64,000 nt of DNA from Alphaproteobacteria bacterium (GTDB lineage Bacteria; Pseudomonadota; Alphaproteobacteria; Micropepsales; Micropepsaceae). The stretch lies in the NCBI GenBank assembly GCA_024236055.1, contig JACKLF010000004.1, positions 132,974-196,973 of the forward strand, read 5' to 3'. A program made the translations under genes and the position numbers. Under the pieces are notes generated by a model that did not search any database, was not told where the DNA came from, and saw only the letters and a program-made list of their open reading frames with translations. This document shows positions 1 through 9,149 of this stretch, one piece after another; within the stretch, counting starts at the first letter, position 1, and each line of letters opens with the position of its first letter.

Positions 1-5
1 CCGAG

Positions 6-978
6 CTACATCATGCGGCGGATCTGGATGATAGCCGGCCCCATGATCACGATGAACAGGCAGGGCAGGAAGAACAGGATCATCGGCACGGTCAGCTTGG
101 CGGGCAGCGAGGCGGCCTTGCGCTCGGCATCCTGCATGCGCATCTCGCGGTTTTCGGTGGCGGTCACGCGCAGCGCCTGGCCCATGGGCGTGCCGTATTT
201 CTCGGCCTGGTTCAGGGCGGTGGCCACGGCCTTGACGCCCGAATGGCCGCAGCGCTTTGCCAGATTGTCGAAGGCCTGGCGGCGGTCGGGCAGATAGCTG
301 AGCTCGGCGGTGGTCAGGGCCAGTTCCTCGGCCAGTTCGGGCGACTGGGTACCGATCTCCGAGGCCACGCGGCTGAAAGAGGCTTCGATCGACATGCCCG
401 ACTCGACGCAGATCAGCATCAGGTCGAGGGCGTCGGGAAAGGCGCGCATGATCGACTGCTGGCGACGCGTGATCATGTTGGAGACGAACATGTCTGGCAG
501 GTAGAAGCCGCAGATGCCGCCGCCGAGCGCGGCGAGGAATTTCTGCAGCTCCGTCATCTGGAAATGCGTCATCACGAACAGGTAGAACAGCGTGACGGCA
601 AAGACGGTGAAAGGGCATGACGAAGCGGAAGAACATGAAGGCGATCAGCGGCGCCTGGCCGCGATAGCCAGCCGAGGCCAGCTTTTCCTTGCTGTTCTCG
701 CTTTCCAGCACCGTGGACAGCCGGAACCGTTCCAGCGTGTTCTTCATGAAGCTGACGGGCTCCGGCGCAGGGCGCCGCGCTTGGCGTTCAGGGCGGCATG
801 ATGCTTGGCGCGCAGTTCCTCGCGGCGGCGCGACACCGACTTCAGCCGGTCGTCCAGCCCGTTGCGTTCCAGCAGCGGAATGCCCAGCGTCACGACGGTG
901 GCGAAAGCCAGGATCGCCACGAACAGCGTGGTGAGGAAGTCCTTTGTCGAACAGCAGCGCCATGATGTGATTGCTCAA
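6..978 (-). pseudogene. tadC: TadC, Flp pilus inner-membrane platform protein (frameshifted)
   Basis: Type II secretion F-domain protein forming, with TadB, the inner-membrane platform of the Flp pilus. The intact C-terminal 189 codons (6-575) carry the F-domain core, including 'DALDLMLICVESGMSIEASF', and a final hydrophobic helix. The N-terminal third is in other frames. Three likely single-base errors are visible: an extra A just after the start, a lost base near 775, and an extra T near 610 where GTCATGCCC should run into TTCACCGTC. Without them the product would be about 320 residues, normal for TadC. The TTG at 978 has GGAGG five bases upstream; an in-frame ATG lies at 963 without a well-placed site. 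Last gene of the operon inside the window; probably a functional gene with consensus errors. Confidence 0.8.
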
Positions 979-988
979 CGCCGCCTCC

Positions 989-1964
989 TCAATGCTTGAA
1001 GTTGATCATCTTGCGCATCACCATGATGCCGACCGACATCCAGATCACGCACACCGCCAGCATCAGGTTGCCAGGCGGGTGGTGAACAGCAGCGCCGCGA
1101 TGTATTTGGGCGTGGTGATGTAGACGATCGCCGCGACACCCAGCGGCAGCGCGCCGATGATCATGGCCGACGCCTTGGCTTCCAGAAGCTCATCGCCTTG
1201 ATCTTGCCCCGCAGGCGCTTTCTGTCGCGCAGCACGCCGGCCAGGTTGCCCAGCGCCTCGGACAGGTTGCCGCCCGACTTGGCCTGGATGGTCATCACGA
1301 TGGCGAAGAAACCCACTTCGGGGGTGGGCATGGAATCCAGCATGCGCTTCATGCCTGTTCCAGGGTCACGCCGACCTTCATGCCTTCGACCAGGGTGGTG
1401 AATTCGCTGCCGACCGGATTGGGCGCCTCGCGCGCGACGATGCGCAGCGCCTCGCCCGTGGGCAGGCCCGACTTGACCGAACGCACCACGACGTCGATGG
1501 CGTTGGCGAAATTCTCCGGTGAACTTCTTGCGGCGGCGCGCCGCCAGAAATTCCAGCACCCAGCGCGGCAGGCCCAGGCCCACCACGAACACCGCGCGAT
1601 GATCACCAGCGGGCTTTGCCGTGTCACGATGCACAGCGCCGCGGTGATGGCCGCCAGGGTGCCGCAGATCATCCAGAAGGCGCGCGGCGAAACCTTGGGG
1701 CAGAGCCTGCCTGTTCCAGGCGCCGGCGCATGGTGGGTTTTTCGCGCTTGGCGGCGCGGTTCTTTTCGACGTCCTTGAGCAGGGCGGCGACATTCTTGCG
1801 TTTCTGGGCAGGCGCTTTCGGGCGTGGGCCCGCGCATCGCCAGGCCTTGGCGCTTGCACCGGCCACCGCCTGCACGCGCTTGCGCGGGTCTCGTCGCCCC
1901 GGCAAAGGCAAAGCGCACGCCACCCAGTGCCCAGCGTGGCCAGAATGACGGCCAGGATCGTCAT
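989..1964 (-). pseudogene. tadB: TadB, Flp pilus inner-membrane platform protein (frameshifted)
   Basis: Partner of TadC in the pilus platform. Read across frames it starts MTILAVILATLG at 1964, overlapping the end of cpaF (ATGA), and ends at 989, eleven bases before the tadC TTG. Recognisable F-domain pieces are 'VRSVKSGLPTGEALRIVARE' (about 1430-1490) and 'IQAKSGGNLSEALGNLAGVL' (about 1235-1295). Length without indels would be about 325 residues, as usual. At least four frame changes occur, for example near 1355 and 1515. Synteny and protein conservation on both sides of each break argue for sequencing errors, but true decay is not excluded. Confidence 0.8.
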
Positions 1965-3465
1965 TGGTTGATCCTTGTCGAGCGCGTCGGCGAGCTCTTT
2001 TTCCAGATTGTAGTAGCGGGCGCGATCCCAGAAATTGGGCCGCACGATGCCGGTGCCCATGCATGCTTGCCCTTCAGGCGGCCGGTCTCGTCCTCGCCCT
2101 CGATCTCGTAGGAGACCAGGTCCTGGGTGTCACCACCTCGCCCTCGGTGCCGATGACCTCGGTGACCTTGGTGATGCGGCAAGGAGCCGTCACGCATGCG
2201 CTCGGCCTGGATGATGACGTCGATGGAACCCACGATCATCTCGCGGATGGTCTTCATCGGCAGGGCAGCAGCCGCCCATGGTGATCATGGATTCCAGGCG
2301 GCTCATGGCCTCGCGCGCTGTTGGCGTGCAGCGTGCCCATCGAGCCGCCGCGGCGGTGTTCGCGGCACCGCAAAGATCGAACGCCTCGGGTCCGCGCACT
2401 TCGCCCACGATGATGCGTTCGGGGCGCATATACGCAGACAGTTCTTGACCAGGTCGCGCATGGTGATCTGGCCCTGGCCTTCCAGATTGGGCGGGCGGGT
2501 TTCCAGGCGCACCACATGCGGCTGCTGAAGCTGAAGTTCGGCGGCGTCTTCGCAGGTGATGACGCGTTCCTCGGCGTCGATATAGGCGGTCATGCAGTTC
2601 AGAAGCGTGGTCTTGCCCGGAACCGGTACCGCCTGAGATCAGCACGTTGCAGCGGCAGCGGCCGATCACCTGCAGCACGCGCGCGGCGTCGGGACTGATC
2701 GAGCCGAACTTGACCAGATCCTCGCCGCGTCAGCTTGTCCTTCGAACTTTCGGATGGTCAGGGGTTGGCCGTCCAGCGCCAGCGGCGGGCCGATCACGTT
2801 GACACGGCTGCCGTCCAGCAGGCGCGCGTCGCAGATGGGCGAAGATTCGTCGACACGGCGGCCGACCTGGCTGACGATGCGCTGGCAGATGTTCATCAGC
2901 TGGGCATTGTCGCGGAAGCGGATATTGGTCAGCTGGACCTTGCCGGCGACTTCGATGAAGACCCGGTTGGCGCCATTGACCATGATGTCGGCGATGTCGT
3001 CGCGGGCCAGCAGCGGCTCCAGCGGTCCATAGCCCAGAACGTCGTTGCAGATGTCCCGCAGCATGATGTTCCTGCTCGGCGATGGACATGACCACCGCCT
3101 TGATCGAGATGATCTCGTTGACGATGTCGCGAATTTCCTCGCGCGCCGATCCCGGATCAAGCTGGGCAAGCTGGGCCAGGTCGATGGTGTCGATCAGGGC
3201 GTTAAAGATGGTCGACTTGATCTGGTAATAGTCGTCGGAGCGGGTGTCGACCATCGCGCGCTGCACCGGGCGCGAGGGCCGGGACCGGCGGACCGGCGCG
3301 GGCGCGGGCGGACGGCGGCGGCGGGCGCGCCGCCAGCGCCGCCGCCGGGCTGGGCGGCGGGGGCGGCGGCACGGCGCCGCCAGCCGGCTTGACGCCGGCG
3401 GCCGAGGGGGCCCCGGCCGGGGGTTTGCCGAAAACAGGCTCAGACGCGGTACGCTTGCCGAACAT
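1961..3465 (-). pseudogene. cpaF: CpaF/TadA, Flp pilus assembly ATPase (frameshifted)
   Basis: Hexameric secretion ATPase powering Flp pilus assembly. The start at 3465 (MFGKRTASEPVFGKP) lies three bases after the cpaE stop and is followed by a Pro/Ala-rich N-terminus. Pieces in different frames carry the family signatures: 'ICNDVLGYGPLEPLL', 'RRVDESSPICDARLLDGSRV', the P-loop (SGGTGSG near 2620, where one extra base turns the expected GKT into QD), 'ERIIVGEVRGPEAFD' and 'IREMIVGSIDVIIQAERM'. Total length about 500 codons. Frame changes fall near 2090, 2180, 2260, 2435, 2620, 2735, 3075 and 3290. The operon position between cpaE and tadB is canonical. Confidence 0.85.
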
Positions 3466-3468
3466 CGC

Positions 3469-4719
3469 TTAGGCCGATTTCTTTCCCTTGAGGAAGGACA
3501 GCAGAGAGGTCGCTCCGCGCGATTCGCTTCTGGCGTCGCGGCCGGTCAGGCTGCGGCACAGCCGGCGCAGGGCTTCGGAAACCGCCGACTTGGGCGACAC
3601 TTCCATCACCATCTGGCCGTTGTTGGCGGCCTGGCCGAACAGGGCCGGGTCGAAGGACAGGATCGCGGCGGGGTCCACGCCCATGGTCTCGGCGAAATCC
3701 TTGGAGGGAATCTCGGGCCGCTTGGCCATGCCCACCTGGTTGATCACCAGGCGCGGCGGCGTGTCGTTGGGGCGCGCCGCCTTGACCAGCTCGATGATGT
3801 TCTTGGCGTTGCGCAGGGATGTCAGGTCGGGCGTGGCCACGACCACGATATCGTCGGACGACAAAAGCGTGTTCTTGATCCAGGGCTGCCAGCCATGGGG
3901 CATGTCCAGGATCACGCAGGGCGTGGACTGGCGCACCGCGTCGATCACCGATTCATAGGCTTCGGGCACCGCGTCATAGTCGCGCTCCAGCGTGGCCGGG
4001 GCGGTGAACAGCGACAGATGCTCGCCGCGCTTGAGCAGCAGGCGGTCCAGCAGCACATCGTCCAGGCGTTCGGGCGCGGACAGCGCATCGGCGACGCCCT
4101 GGCTGGCTTCGTCGTTGAAATCCAGGCCGGCGGTGCCGAACGGCAGGTCCAGGTCGACGATGGTGGTGTCGATGCCCAGTTCCTCGGCGATGCACCAGCC
4201 GACATTGTGCGCCAGGGTCGAGGCGCCGCAGCCGCCGCGCGCGCCGACAAAGGCCACCACGCGCCCGATGGGGGCGGCATGGGGGTCCAGATACAGGCCC
4301 GAAATCACCTCGATCAGCTGCAGCGGCTCCAGCGGGGCGACCAGGTATTCGGAAGCGCCGCGGCGCATCAGCTCGCGATACAGTTCCACGTCGTTGACGC
4401 GGCCCACCACGATGACCTTGGTCGCCGGATCGCAGACCTCGGCCAGCCGATCCAGCTCGTCCAGCGCTTCCTGGCCGTTCAGCCGCGTCTCGACGATCAG
4501 AAGATTGGGCGTGACCTGGCCGTTGTAATGCTCAACCGCCGCGGCGATGCCGCCCAGCTGCACCGTCAGATGCGCCTTGGCCAGCCGCCGGTCGCCGCCC
4601 GCGCGCTGCAGGGCCGCGCCGGTATCGGGGAACTCGCAGAAGGCATGAATGGAGATGCGCGGCACCGGGCGCTCATGCGGCGCGGCGCCGAAGCTGTCCA
4701 CGGGGGGCGGTTTGGCCAT
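3469..4719 (-). CDS. cpaE: CpaE/TadZ-like pilus assembly ATPase
   Basis: Polar localisation factor for Flp pili: a degenerate receiver-like N-terminal domain (about residues 50-150) followed by a ParA/MinD-type ATPase. The deviant Walker A is 'GARGGCGASTLAHN' at about residues 160-173 and a Walker A' region follows ('TTIVDLDLPFGTAGLDF'). The family targets the assembly machine to a cell pole. The start chosen is the ATG at 4719, nine bases after an AGAGGA ribosome site; ATGs at 4728 and 4740 are too close to or upstream of it. The frame is intact, which sharply bounds the error-rich stretch downstream. Confidence 0.9.
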   Translation of the reverse strand: MAKPPPVDSFGAAPHERPVPRISIHAFCEFPDTGAALQRAGGDRRLAKAHLTVQLGGIAAAVEHYNGQVTPNLLIVETRLNGQEALDELDRLAEVCDPATKVIVVGRVNDVELYRELMRRGASEYLVAPLEPLQLIEVISGLYLDPHAAPIGRVVAFVGARGGCGASTLAHNVGWCIAEELGIDTTIVDLDLPFGTAGLDFNDEASQGVADALSAPERLDDVLLDRLLLKRGEHLSLFTAPATLERDYDAVPEAYESVIDAVRQSTPCVILDMPHGWQPWIKNTLLSSDDIVVVATPDLTSLRNAKNIIELVKAARPNDTPPRLVINQVGMAKRPEIPSKDFAETMGVDPAAILSFDPALFGQAANNGQMVMEVSPKSAVSEALRRLCRSLTGRDARSESRGATSLLSFLKGKKSA

Positions 4720-4776
4720 ACTCGGCATTCCTCTATGCACAGACCGGCGGGCCGGCCAGGTGAAAACGTGTGGCCA

Positions 4777-5472
4777 TTACTGGCCCGAACCGACCGCCGA
4801 CAGGCTGGCGGACTGTTCGTTGTTCAGGTCCGCCTTGCGCTTGTCAGCCGAGGTGATCTTGCCCTGCTGGTAATTGCCCATGACGGTCATGCGGCGGTTG
4901 GTGTCGCTCGCGTCCATCTGGCGCGGTTCCAGCAGGTCGCGCGGATCGGCAACCATGGCGGCAATGTTCTGCTGCACCGCGCAGCCGAAATTCCTGGGCG
5001 TCTGGTTGTCGGCGGTGTAGGCCAGGTTCTCGGACCAGCCGCCGCAGGCGTCGGTATGGGCGGTATAGGCGATGTAGCTGACATCCACGCGCCAGTCGCC
5101 ATTGGTGACATTGCGGGTGGACACCAGGATCTTGTCGCGCGAGATGCCGGTGGCGGCGGCGCGCTCGGCGAAGAAGGTGATGGCATCGCGCGCGGGCGCG
5201 CCGGCCGGCACGCTGATGCCCAGCGAGCCGTTGCCGTGGGCGCGATAGTCGTTCAGGAAGGCGTCGAACTTTACGGCGTCCTCGTCGCTCATGCCCATGC
5301 CCGGGCCGGCAAACCCGATCTTCAGATCGCGATAGGACGGTTCGACCAGGATGGGATGGTTGACCGCGCCGTCTTCCATCGTGCCGGTCGGATCGGCGGT
5401 CGGCGCCGCGCAGCTTCCCGCGATCAGCATCGCGGTCAGGGCGCTCGCACGGAAGAAGTCTTCGAGTTTCAT
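4777..5472 (-). CDS. cpaD: CpaD pilus assembly lipoprotein
   Basis: Outer-membrane-associated accessory of the CpaC secretin. 231 residues with an N-terminal hydrophobic segment ending at Cys21 ('LIAGSC'), a weak lipobox, then the CpaD domain with 'YRAHGNGSLGISVPAGAP' and a C-terminal 'NFGCAVQQNIAAMVADPRDL', the family's most conserved stretch. It sits nine bases downstream of cpaC and about 58 bases before cpaE. Loose sequence conservation is typical of the family; position and the C-terminal motif make the call firm. Confidence 0.88.
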   Translation of the reverse strand: MKLEDFFRASALTAMLIAGSCAAPTADPTGTMEDGAVNHPILVEPSYRDLKIGFAGPGMGMSDEDAVKFDAFLNDYRAHGNGSLGISVPAGAPARDAITFFAERAAATGISRDKILVSTRNVTNGDWRVDVSYIAYTAHTDACGGWSENLAYTADNQTPRNFGCAVQQNIAAMVADPRDLLEPRQMDASDTNRRMTVMGNYQQGKITSADKRKADLNNEQSASLSAVGSGQ

Positions 5473-5481
5473 CGTTTCCTC

Positions 5482-7050
5482 CTATCGCACCACAAAGCCG
5501 ACCGGCGCGGCAGCCTGGGGCTTCACCGGCAAGGCGTCTTTCTTGTAGACCGCGTTCAGGCGGCCCAGCAGCAGGGTCTCGGGATCGGTGGGGGCCACAA
5601 AGCCGTCGGTCGGCGCGGCAAAGGCCTTCTCGGCATTCGGCTCGACCATATAGGCGCTGACCAGCACCACCAGTTCGGTTTCATCATTCTGGAAGTCGCG
5701 GCTGCGGAACAGCGCGCCCAGCACCGGCAGATCCTTGACGCCGGGAAAGCCGTTCAGCACCTGCTTGGTGTCGTGCTGCATCAGGCCGGCCACCGCGAAG
5801 CTGCCGCCGGACGGCAGTTCGACCGTGGTTTCGGTACGCCGCACCGAAAGGGCCGGAATGCTCAGGCCGTTGCCGGAGGTGGAACCCTGCAAGATGTACG
5901 AGCCGGTATTGGTCAACTGGCTGACTTCGCTGGAAAGCTGGATGGAGATGCGGCCGGGCGACAGCACCACCGGCGTGAAGGACAGGCCCACGCCGAACTG
6001 CTTGAAGGTCACGGTGACATTGCCGTCGCGGTCGCGGCTGGCGGGCACCGGAAATTCGCCGCCCGCCAGGAACTTGGCAGTCTCGCCGCTGACCGCGGTC
6101 AGGTTGGGTTCGGCCAGCATGTGCACCAGGCCCACCTGTTCCAGCGCCTTGAGCACGCCCTGGGCGTTGTTCGGGCTGGTGCAGGGGATGGAGGTGCTGC
6201 TGCTGGTGGTGACCGTGGGCACCCCGCCGTTGGTGGCGGTCGAATTGATGCTGGTCGTGGTGGTGGGATTGAACACCTGCGGACACACCGAGCCGACCTG
6301 GCCGCCCGACATGTCGGACAGCGCCCGGCCCAGCAGGCCGTAGGGGTTGGACGTGGAGGTCACCACCGGCACGCCGCCAATCTTTGCGGCCGCCGTCAGG
6401 TCGATGCCGAACTGCTTGGCGATATTGCGGTCCATCTCGGCGATGCGGACCTTCAGCATCACCTGCTGGCCGCCCGCGACGGAGATCATGTTGACCACCT
6501 TCTTGGGATCGCCGGCGAAGCGCGCCGCCAGGTCGGCGGCGTTGGAGGCTTCGGTCGCGCTGGAGACCGAGCCGGTCAGCACGATATTGTCGTTCAGCGC
6601 CTGAACCTTGATCGACGAATTGGGCAGGCTGGCCTTCATCAGGTTCGCCAGGTCGGTCACGTCACGCTCGACCCGGATGTCCAGGGTCAGGATCTGGTGG
6701 CCGCTGCCGTCAAAGAAGAAGGCGTTGGTCTGGCCGACCTTGTTGGCCAGCAGGAAAATGCGGCGCGGGGTGCGCACGATGGCGTCGACCATGTCGGGAT
6801 TGGACACCAGCACGTCGCGCGCATCGGCATCGAGCTGCACGATGGCGGCCTTGTCCAGCGACAGGGTCAGGCGCTGATGGGTGGTGTTGCCGCGCGTGGA
6901 AACCGACAGAAGGCGGGCGGAGGATTCATCGACGCGCGACTGCGCGGCGGCCGGCGCGGCGGCTGGCGCCACGGCGAACAGCAGTCCCAGGAACAGCAGT
7001 CCCCGCATGGTTGCCCGGCCGGACATGGGGCTGAGAATGCGAAAGGTCAC
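5482..7050 (-). CDS. cpaC: CpaC/RcpA Flp pilus secretin
   Basis: Outer-membrane channel for the Flp pilus. 522 residues: signal peptide (about 1-36), pilus N-terminal domain (about 40-125, 'DARDVLVSNPDMVDAIVRTP'), a BON-like segment (about 125-190, 'LNDNIVLTGSVSSATEA') and the secretin core (about 195-480), ending with 'PVLGALFRSRDF' and 'ETELVVLVSAYMVEP'. A Ser/Thr-rich insertion (about residues 270-300) contains two cysteines that may be disulfide-bonded. The start overlaps the cpaB stop by four bases, implying translational coupling. Confidence 0.92.
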   Translation of the reverse strand: MTFRILSPMSGRATMRGLLFLGLLFAVAPAAAPAAAQSRVDESSARLLSVSTRGNTTHQRLTLSLDKAAIVQLDADARDVLVSNPDMVDAIVRTPRRIFLLANKVGQTNAFFFDGSGHQILTLDIRVERDVTDLANLMKASLPNSSIKVQALNDNIVLTGSVSSATEASNAADLAARFAGDPKKVVNMISVAGGQQVMLKVRIAEMDRNIAKQFGIDLTAAAKIGGVPVVTSTSNPYGLLGRALSDMSGGQVGSVCPQVFNPTTTTSINSTATNGGVPTVTTSSSTSIPCTSPNNAQGVLKALEQVGLVHMLAEPNLTAVSGETAKFLAGGEFPVPASRDRDGNVTVTFKQFGVGLSFTPVVLSPGRISIQLSSEVSQLTNTGSYILQGSTSGNGLSIPALSVRRTETTVELPSGGSFAVAGLMQHDTKQVLNGFPGVKDLPVLGALFRSRDFQNDETELVVLVSAYMVEPNAEKAFAAPTDGFVAPTDPETLLLGRLNAVYKKDALPVKPQAAAPVGFVVR

Positions 7051-7853
7051 TGGGGCCTCCCCTCTTGCGCGCTGCTCTTCTGGGCAAGGCCATAGCGGAT
7101 GACGGAAACGCCGGCGCCGTCATAGCTGGAGCGGCGGCTGCCCGTGGCGACGGCCACGGCGGTGTTGTCGCCCAGCGGACGCAGCGCCAGCGACAGCTGG
7201 CCGGACTGGCTGGCCGTCGACAGGGTCTCGGCCTGCTGGGGCGTGACTTCCAGCGTGGCGGTCTTGGCCACCACGGTCTTTGTGTCTTTTTCCTGCTTGA
7301 AGGTCTGGTCGACCGCCAGCACGCGCACATTCGACAGGATCATGTGTGAATCGACGCGCGGCGGATCGCCGTTCAGCTTGCGGGTCAGGATCACGTCGAT
7401 GCGGTCATTGGGCAGGATGAAACCCGCCGCACCGGATTCGGGCGAAGTGACGATCGAAACCGCGCGCATGCCCGGCGTCAGCGTCGCGGCCATGAAGCCT
7501 GCGGAGTCGGCATGAACGATCGCGGTATTGACCACCGGCTGGCCCGCCAGGATGGGGCTGCGCACCACAGTGCCCTTCACGGCTTCTTCCGCGCTGGCGA
7601 CACCATTGTGTGTGATGAAGCTGGAATCGACCGCGCTGGACGGCCACTTTTCCCAGCGCACCTGCTCGGGCTGCAACGCCTGGCCGGGCTGAAGATTGTC
7701 GGAGGCCACAAGAACCTCGCTCATCGCGATGGCGGGCGCGGTGTTGGCCTGAACCTGGGGCGTTCCGCCGCCCAGCATGCCGCGCACCAGAAAGGCCGCG
7801 CCGCCTGCCGCCACGAAGGCAAGGCCAAGTACGATCACGCGTTGGGTGTTCAT
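7047..7853 (-). CDS. cpaB: CpaB/RcpC Flp pilus assembly protein
   Basis: Periplasmic protein with an N-terminal membrane helix and SAF domain (about residues 45-110, 'PGQALQPEQVRWEKWP') followed by the RcpC/CpaB domain ('AVSIVTSPESGAAGFILPND' and 'RIDVILTRKLNG'). It is thought to act with CpaC in the outer-membrane pore. Start at 7853 (MNTQRVIVLGLA) because AGGAG lies just upstream; the longer reading from 7889 has no site. About 115 bases separate it from cpaA, so a secondary promoter there is possible but none is obvious. Confidence 0.9.
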   Translation of the reverse strand: MNTQRVIVLGLAFVAAGGAAFLVRGMLGGGTPQVQANTAPAIAMSEVLVASDNLQPGQALQPEQVRWEKWPSSAVDSSFITHNGVASAEEAVKGTVVRSPILAGQPVVNTAIVHADSAGFMAATLTPGMRAVSIVTSPESGAAGFILPNDRIDVILTRKLNGDPPRVDSHMILSNVRVLAVDQTFKQEKDTKTVVAKTATLEVTPQQAETLSTASQSGQLSLALRPLGDNTAVAVATGSRRSSYDGAGVSVIRYGLAQKSSAQEGRPQ

Positions 7854-7968
7854 CGAGGGCAGCTCCTTTGGCGATAATTCACCACGCAACCCTTTAGAAA
7901 TTGCTTAATAACAAGCTTCGGAATGCTGGAGTTGACGGATTTAAACCTTTTGCGCCCGGTGGCGGCGA

Positions 7969-8478
7969 TCAGGCGCCGGCGGCCAGGCGGAAAATCTCCG
8001 TCTGCGGAAGAAGAATGAAGGCGCCGGCCGCCAGGGCCACGCCATAGGGAATGCCCGACTTGCGGTCGTGCAGGCGCAGGATCCAGGGGTAATGCGCCAG
8101 GAAGGCCGGCAGGGGCCGGTCACGCAGCGCCAGCAGCGCAAGCGTCAGAGCGCCGCCAAACACAGACGCCACAAGGGCATAGGGCATCATGTCGTGGAAG
8201 CCCAGCCACAGCGCCATGGCCGCGAACAGCTTGGCGTCACCGCCGCCGATCCAGCCGGCGGCAAACAATCCAAAGCCGATCACCAGGCCCACCAGGCCCG
8301 CCAGCAGATGCCAGCCGATCAGCGGAAGAGACAGTCCGGCCGCCGCGACGAACAGGCCGAAGCCCGCCAGCAGCGCCAGTTGCAGGAAGTTGGGTATTGT
8401 AAAGCTGGCCAGGTCCCAGCCCGCCGCAACCGCCAGCAGGGCGGGCAATGCGATCAGGACCAGAAACTCTGCGATCAT
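7969..8478 (-). CDS. cpaA: CpaA/TadV prepilin peptidase
   Basis: A24-family aspartic peptidase that cleaves the Flp prepilin and probably the TadE/TadG pseudopilins. 169 residues, almost all membrane helices. Both catalytic aspartates are visible: Asp22 in 'GWDLASFTIPN' and Asp81 in the GxGD motif 'GGGDAKL'. Start at 8478 (MIAEFLVLIALP); the longer reading would run back into the hairpin and the flp gene. Second gene of the operon, after the strong intercistronic hairpin. Confidence 0.9.
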   Translation of the reverse strand: MIAEFLVLIALPALLAVAAGWDLASFTIPNFLQLALLAGFGLFVAAAGLSLPLIGWHLLAGLVGLVIGFGLFAAGWIGGGDAKLFAAMALWLGFHDMMPYALVASVFGGALTLALLALRDRPLPAFLAHYPWILRLHDRKSGIPYGVALAAGAFILLPQTEIFRLAAGA

Positions 8479-8503
8479 GACAGGAACCAGCTCGGTTGAA
8501 ACA

Positions 8504-8532
8504 GGAACGGCCGCCTTTGCGGGGCGGCCGTC
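8504..8532 (-). terminator. Intercistronic hairpin between flp and cpaA
   Basis: Arms GGCGGCCGT and ACGGCCGCC enclose a loop of about seven bases, just after the pilin stop. On the minus strand the hairpin is followed by TTCCTGTTTC, a weak T-rich tract. It probably acts as a partial terminator or 3' stabiliser, giving much more pilin mRNA than assembly-gene mRNA; that role is inferred from the position. Confidence 0.6.
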
Positions 8533-8560
8533 CTTATGCGATGCGCAATCGCGGCAAGCC

Positions 8561-8722
8561 TTAGCCCAGCTTGCCAGAAACCTTCGTGAAGGTCGTCGAC
8601 AGGTTGGTGCCGACCAGGCTGATGGCGCTGATGATGACGACGGCGATGAGAGCGGCAATCAGACCATACTCGATGGCGGTGGCGCCCGATTCATCGCGAA
8701 CGAAACGCGAGATCATGTTCAT
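8561..8722 (-). CDS. flp: Flp/PilA-type major pilin
   Basis: 53-residue prepilin. A short basic leader (MNMISRFVRDESG) precedes the Flp cleavage site G/A and the signature 'ATAIEYGLIAALIAVVII', whose Glu and Tyr are hallmarks of Flp pilins; the C-terminus is 'TFTKVSGKLG'. The protein is processed by CpaA and polymerised by CpaF/TadB/TadC. It heads the operon, with an exact CtrA-type box about 94 bases upstream of the start, and a strong hairpin follows it. Confidence 0.93.
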   Translation of the reverse strand: MNMISRFVRDESGATAIEYGLIAALIAVVIISAISLVGTNLSTTFTKVSGKLG

Positions 8723-9149
8723 GTTAGTCTCCAATTAGAATGACACCCTAGGATGCCCTGCCCCGACTGTTTTGGCTTGGTCGATGCCGGACGCGTGCAC
8801 ACTAGGGCAAAGCGTTTAATGCAGGCTTAATCGGCATTTGCGCGTCCGCAGAAAACCGTACCGGCGTGGCACGCAATTGGCGATTTCAATCGCTGTTGGG
8901 GTAAATTATTCGCGTTTCATTAACCATGCGGCCGGTTTTGGCCGCAAAAGCGCGATATTTGGCGCGCACCGGCGACAGTGCCGGCGGTCCCGCATCGGGG
9001 CAGCCGCGGGCGCCTGCCAACCCGCAGTGCAAGTCCCATGCACAGATCCCCGATACAGATCGAATGCAAAGACGGCGGGCGCGGCACTCTTAAGCGTTCC
9101 TTTACGCCGCCGCCCTAGCATGGCGGCGCAATTATCCGGATATGCCGCC
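8723..9149. promoter_or_regulatory. Divergent promoter region of the pilin operon and the CpaC_N gene
   Basis: A 427-base non-coding stretch, AT-richer than its surroundings (for example TAAATTATTC near 8905). It holds the exact CtrA-type box at 8816-8830 and, near the rightward gene, a one-mismatch version at 9090-9104 (TTAA-GCGTTCC-TTTA). I see no credible small gene here. Confidence 0.6.
8816..8830. promoter_or_regulatory. CtrA-type box upstream of the pilin gene
   Basis: TTAATGCAGGCTTAA is an exact match to TTAA-N7-TTAA, the CtrA binding consensus. In Caulobacter the pilin gene is a direct CtrA target, so location and motif agree. Binding is inferred. Confidence 0.75.

Noticed and set aside
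3244..7095. 1283-codon open frame on the plus strand
   Set aside because: It runs antisense through cpaC, cpaD and cpaE, which have clear family motifs. The product is His/Gly/Arg-rich with no domains, typical of a GC-rich shadow frame.
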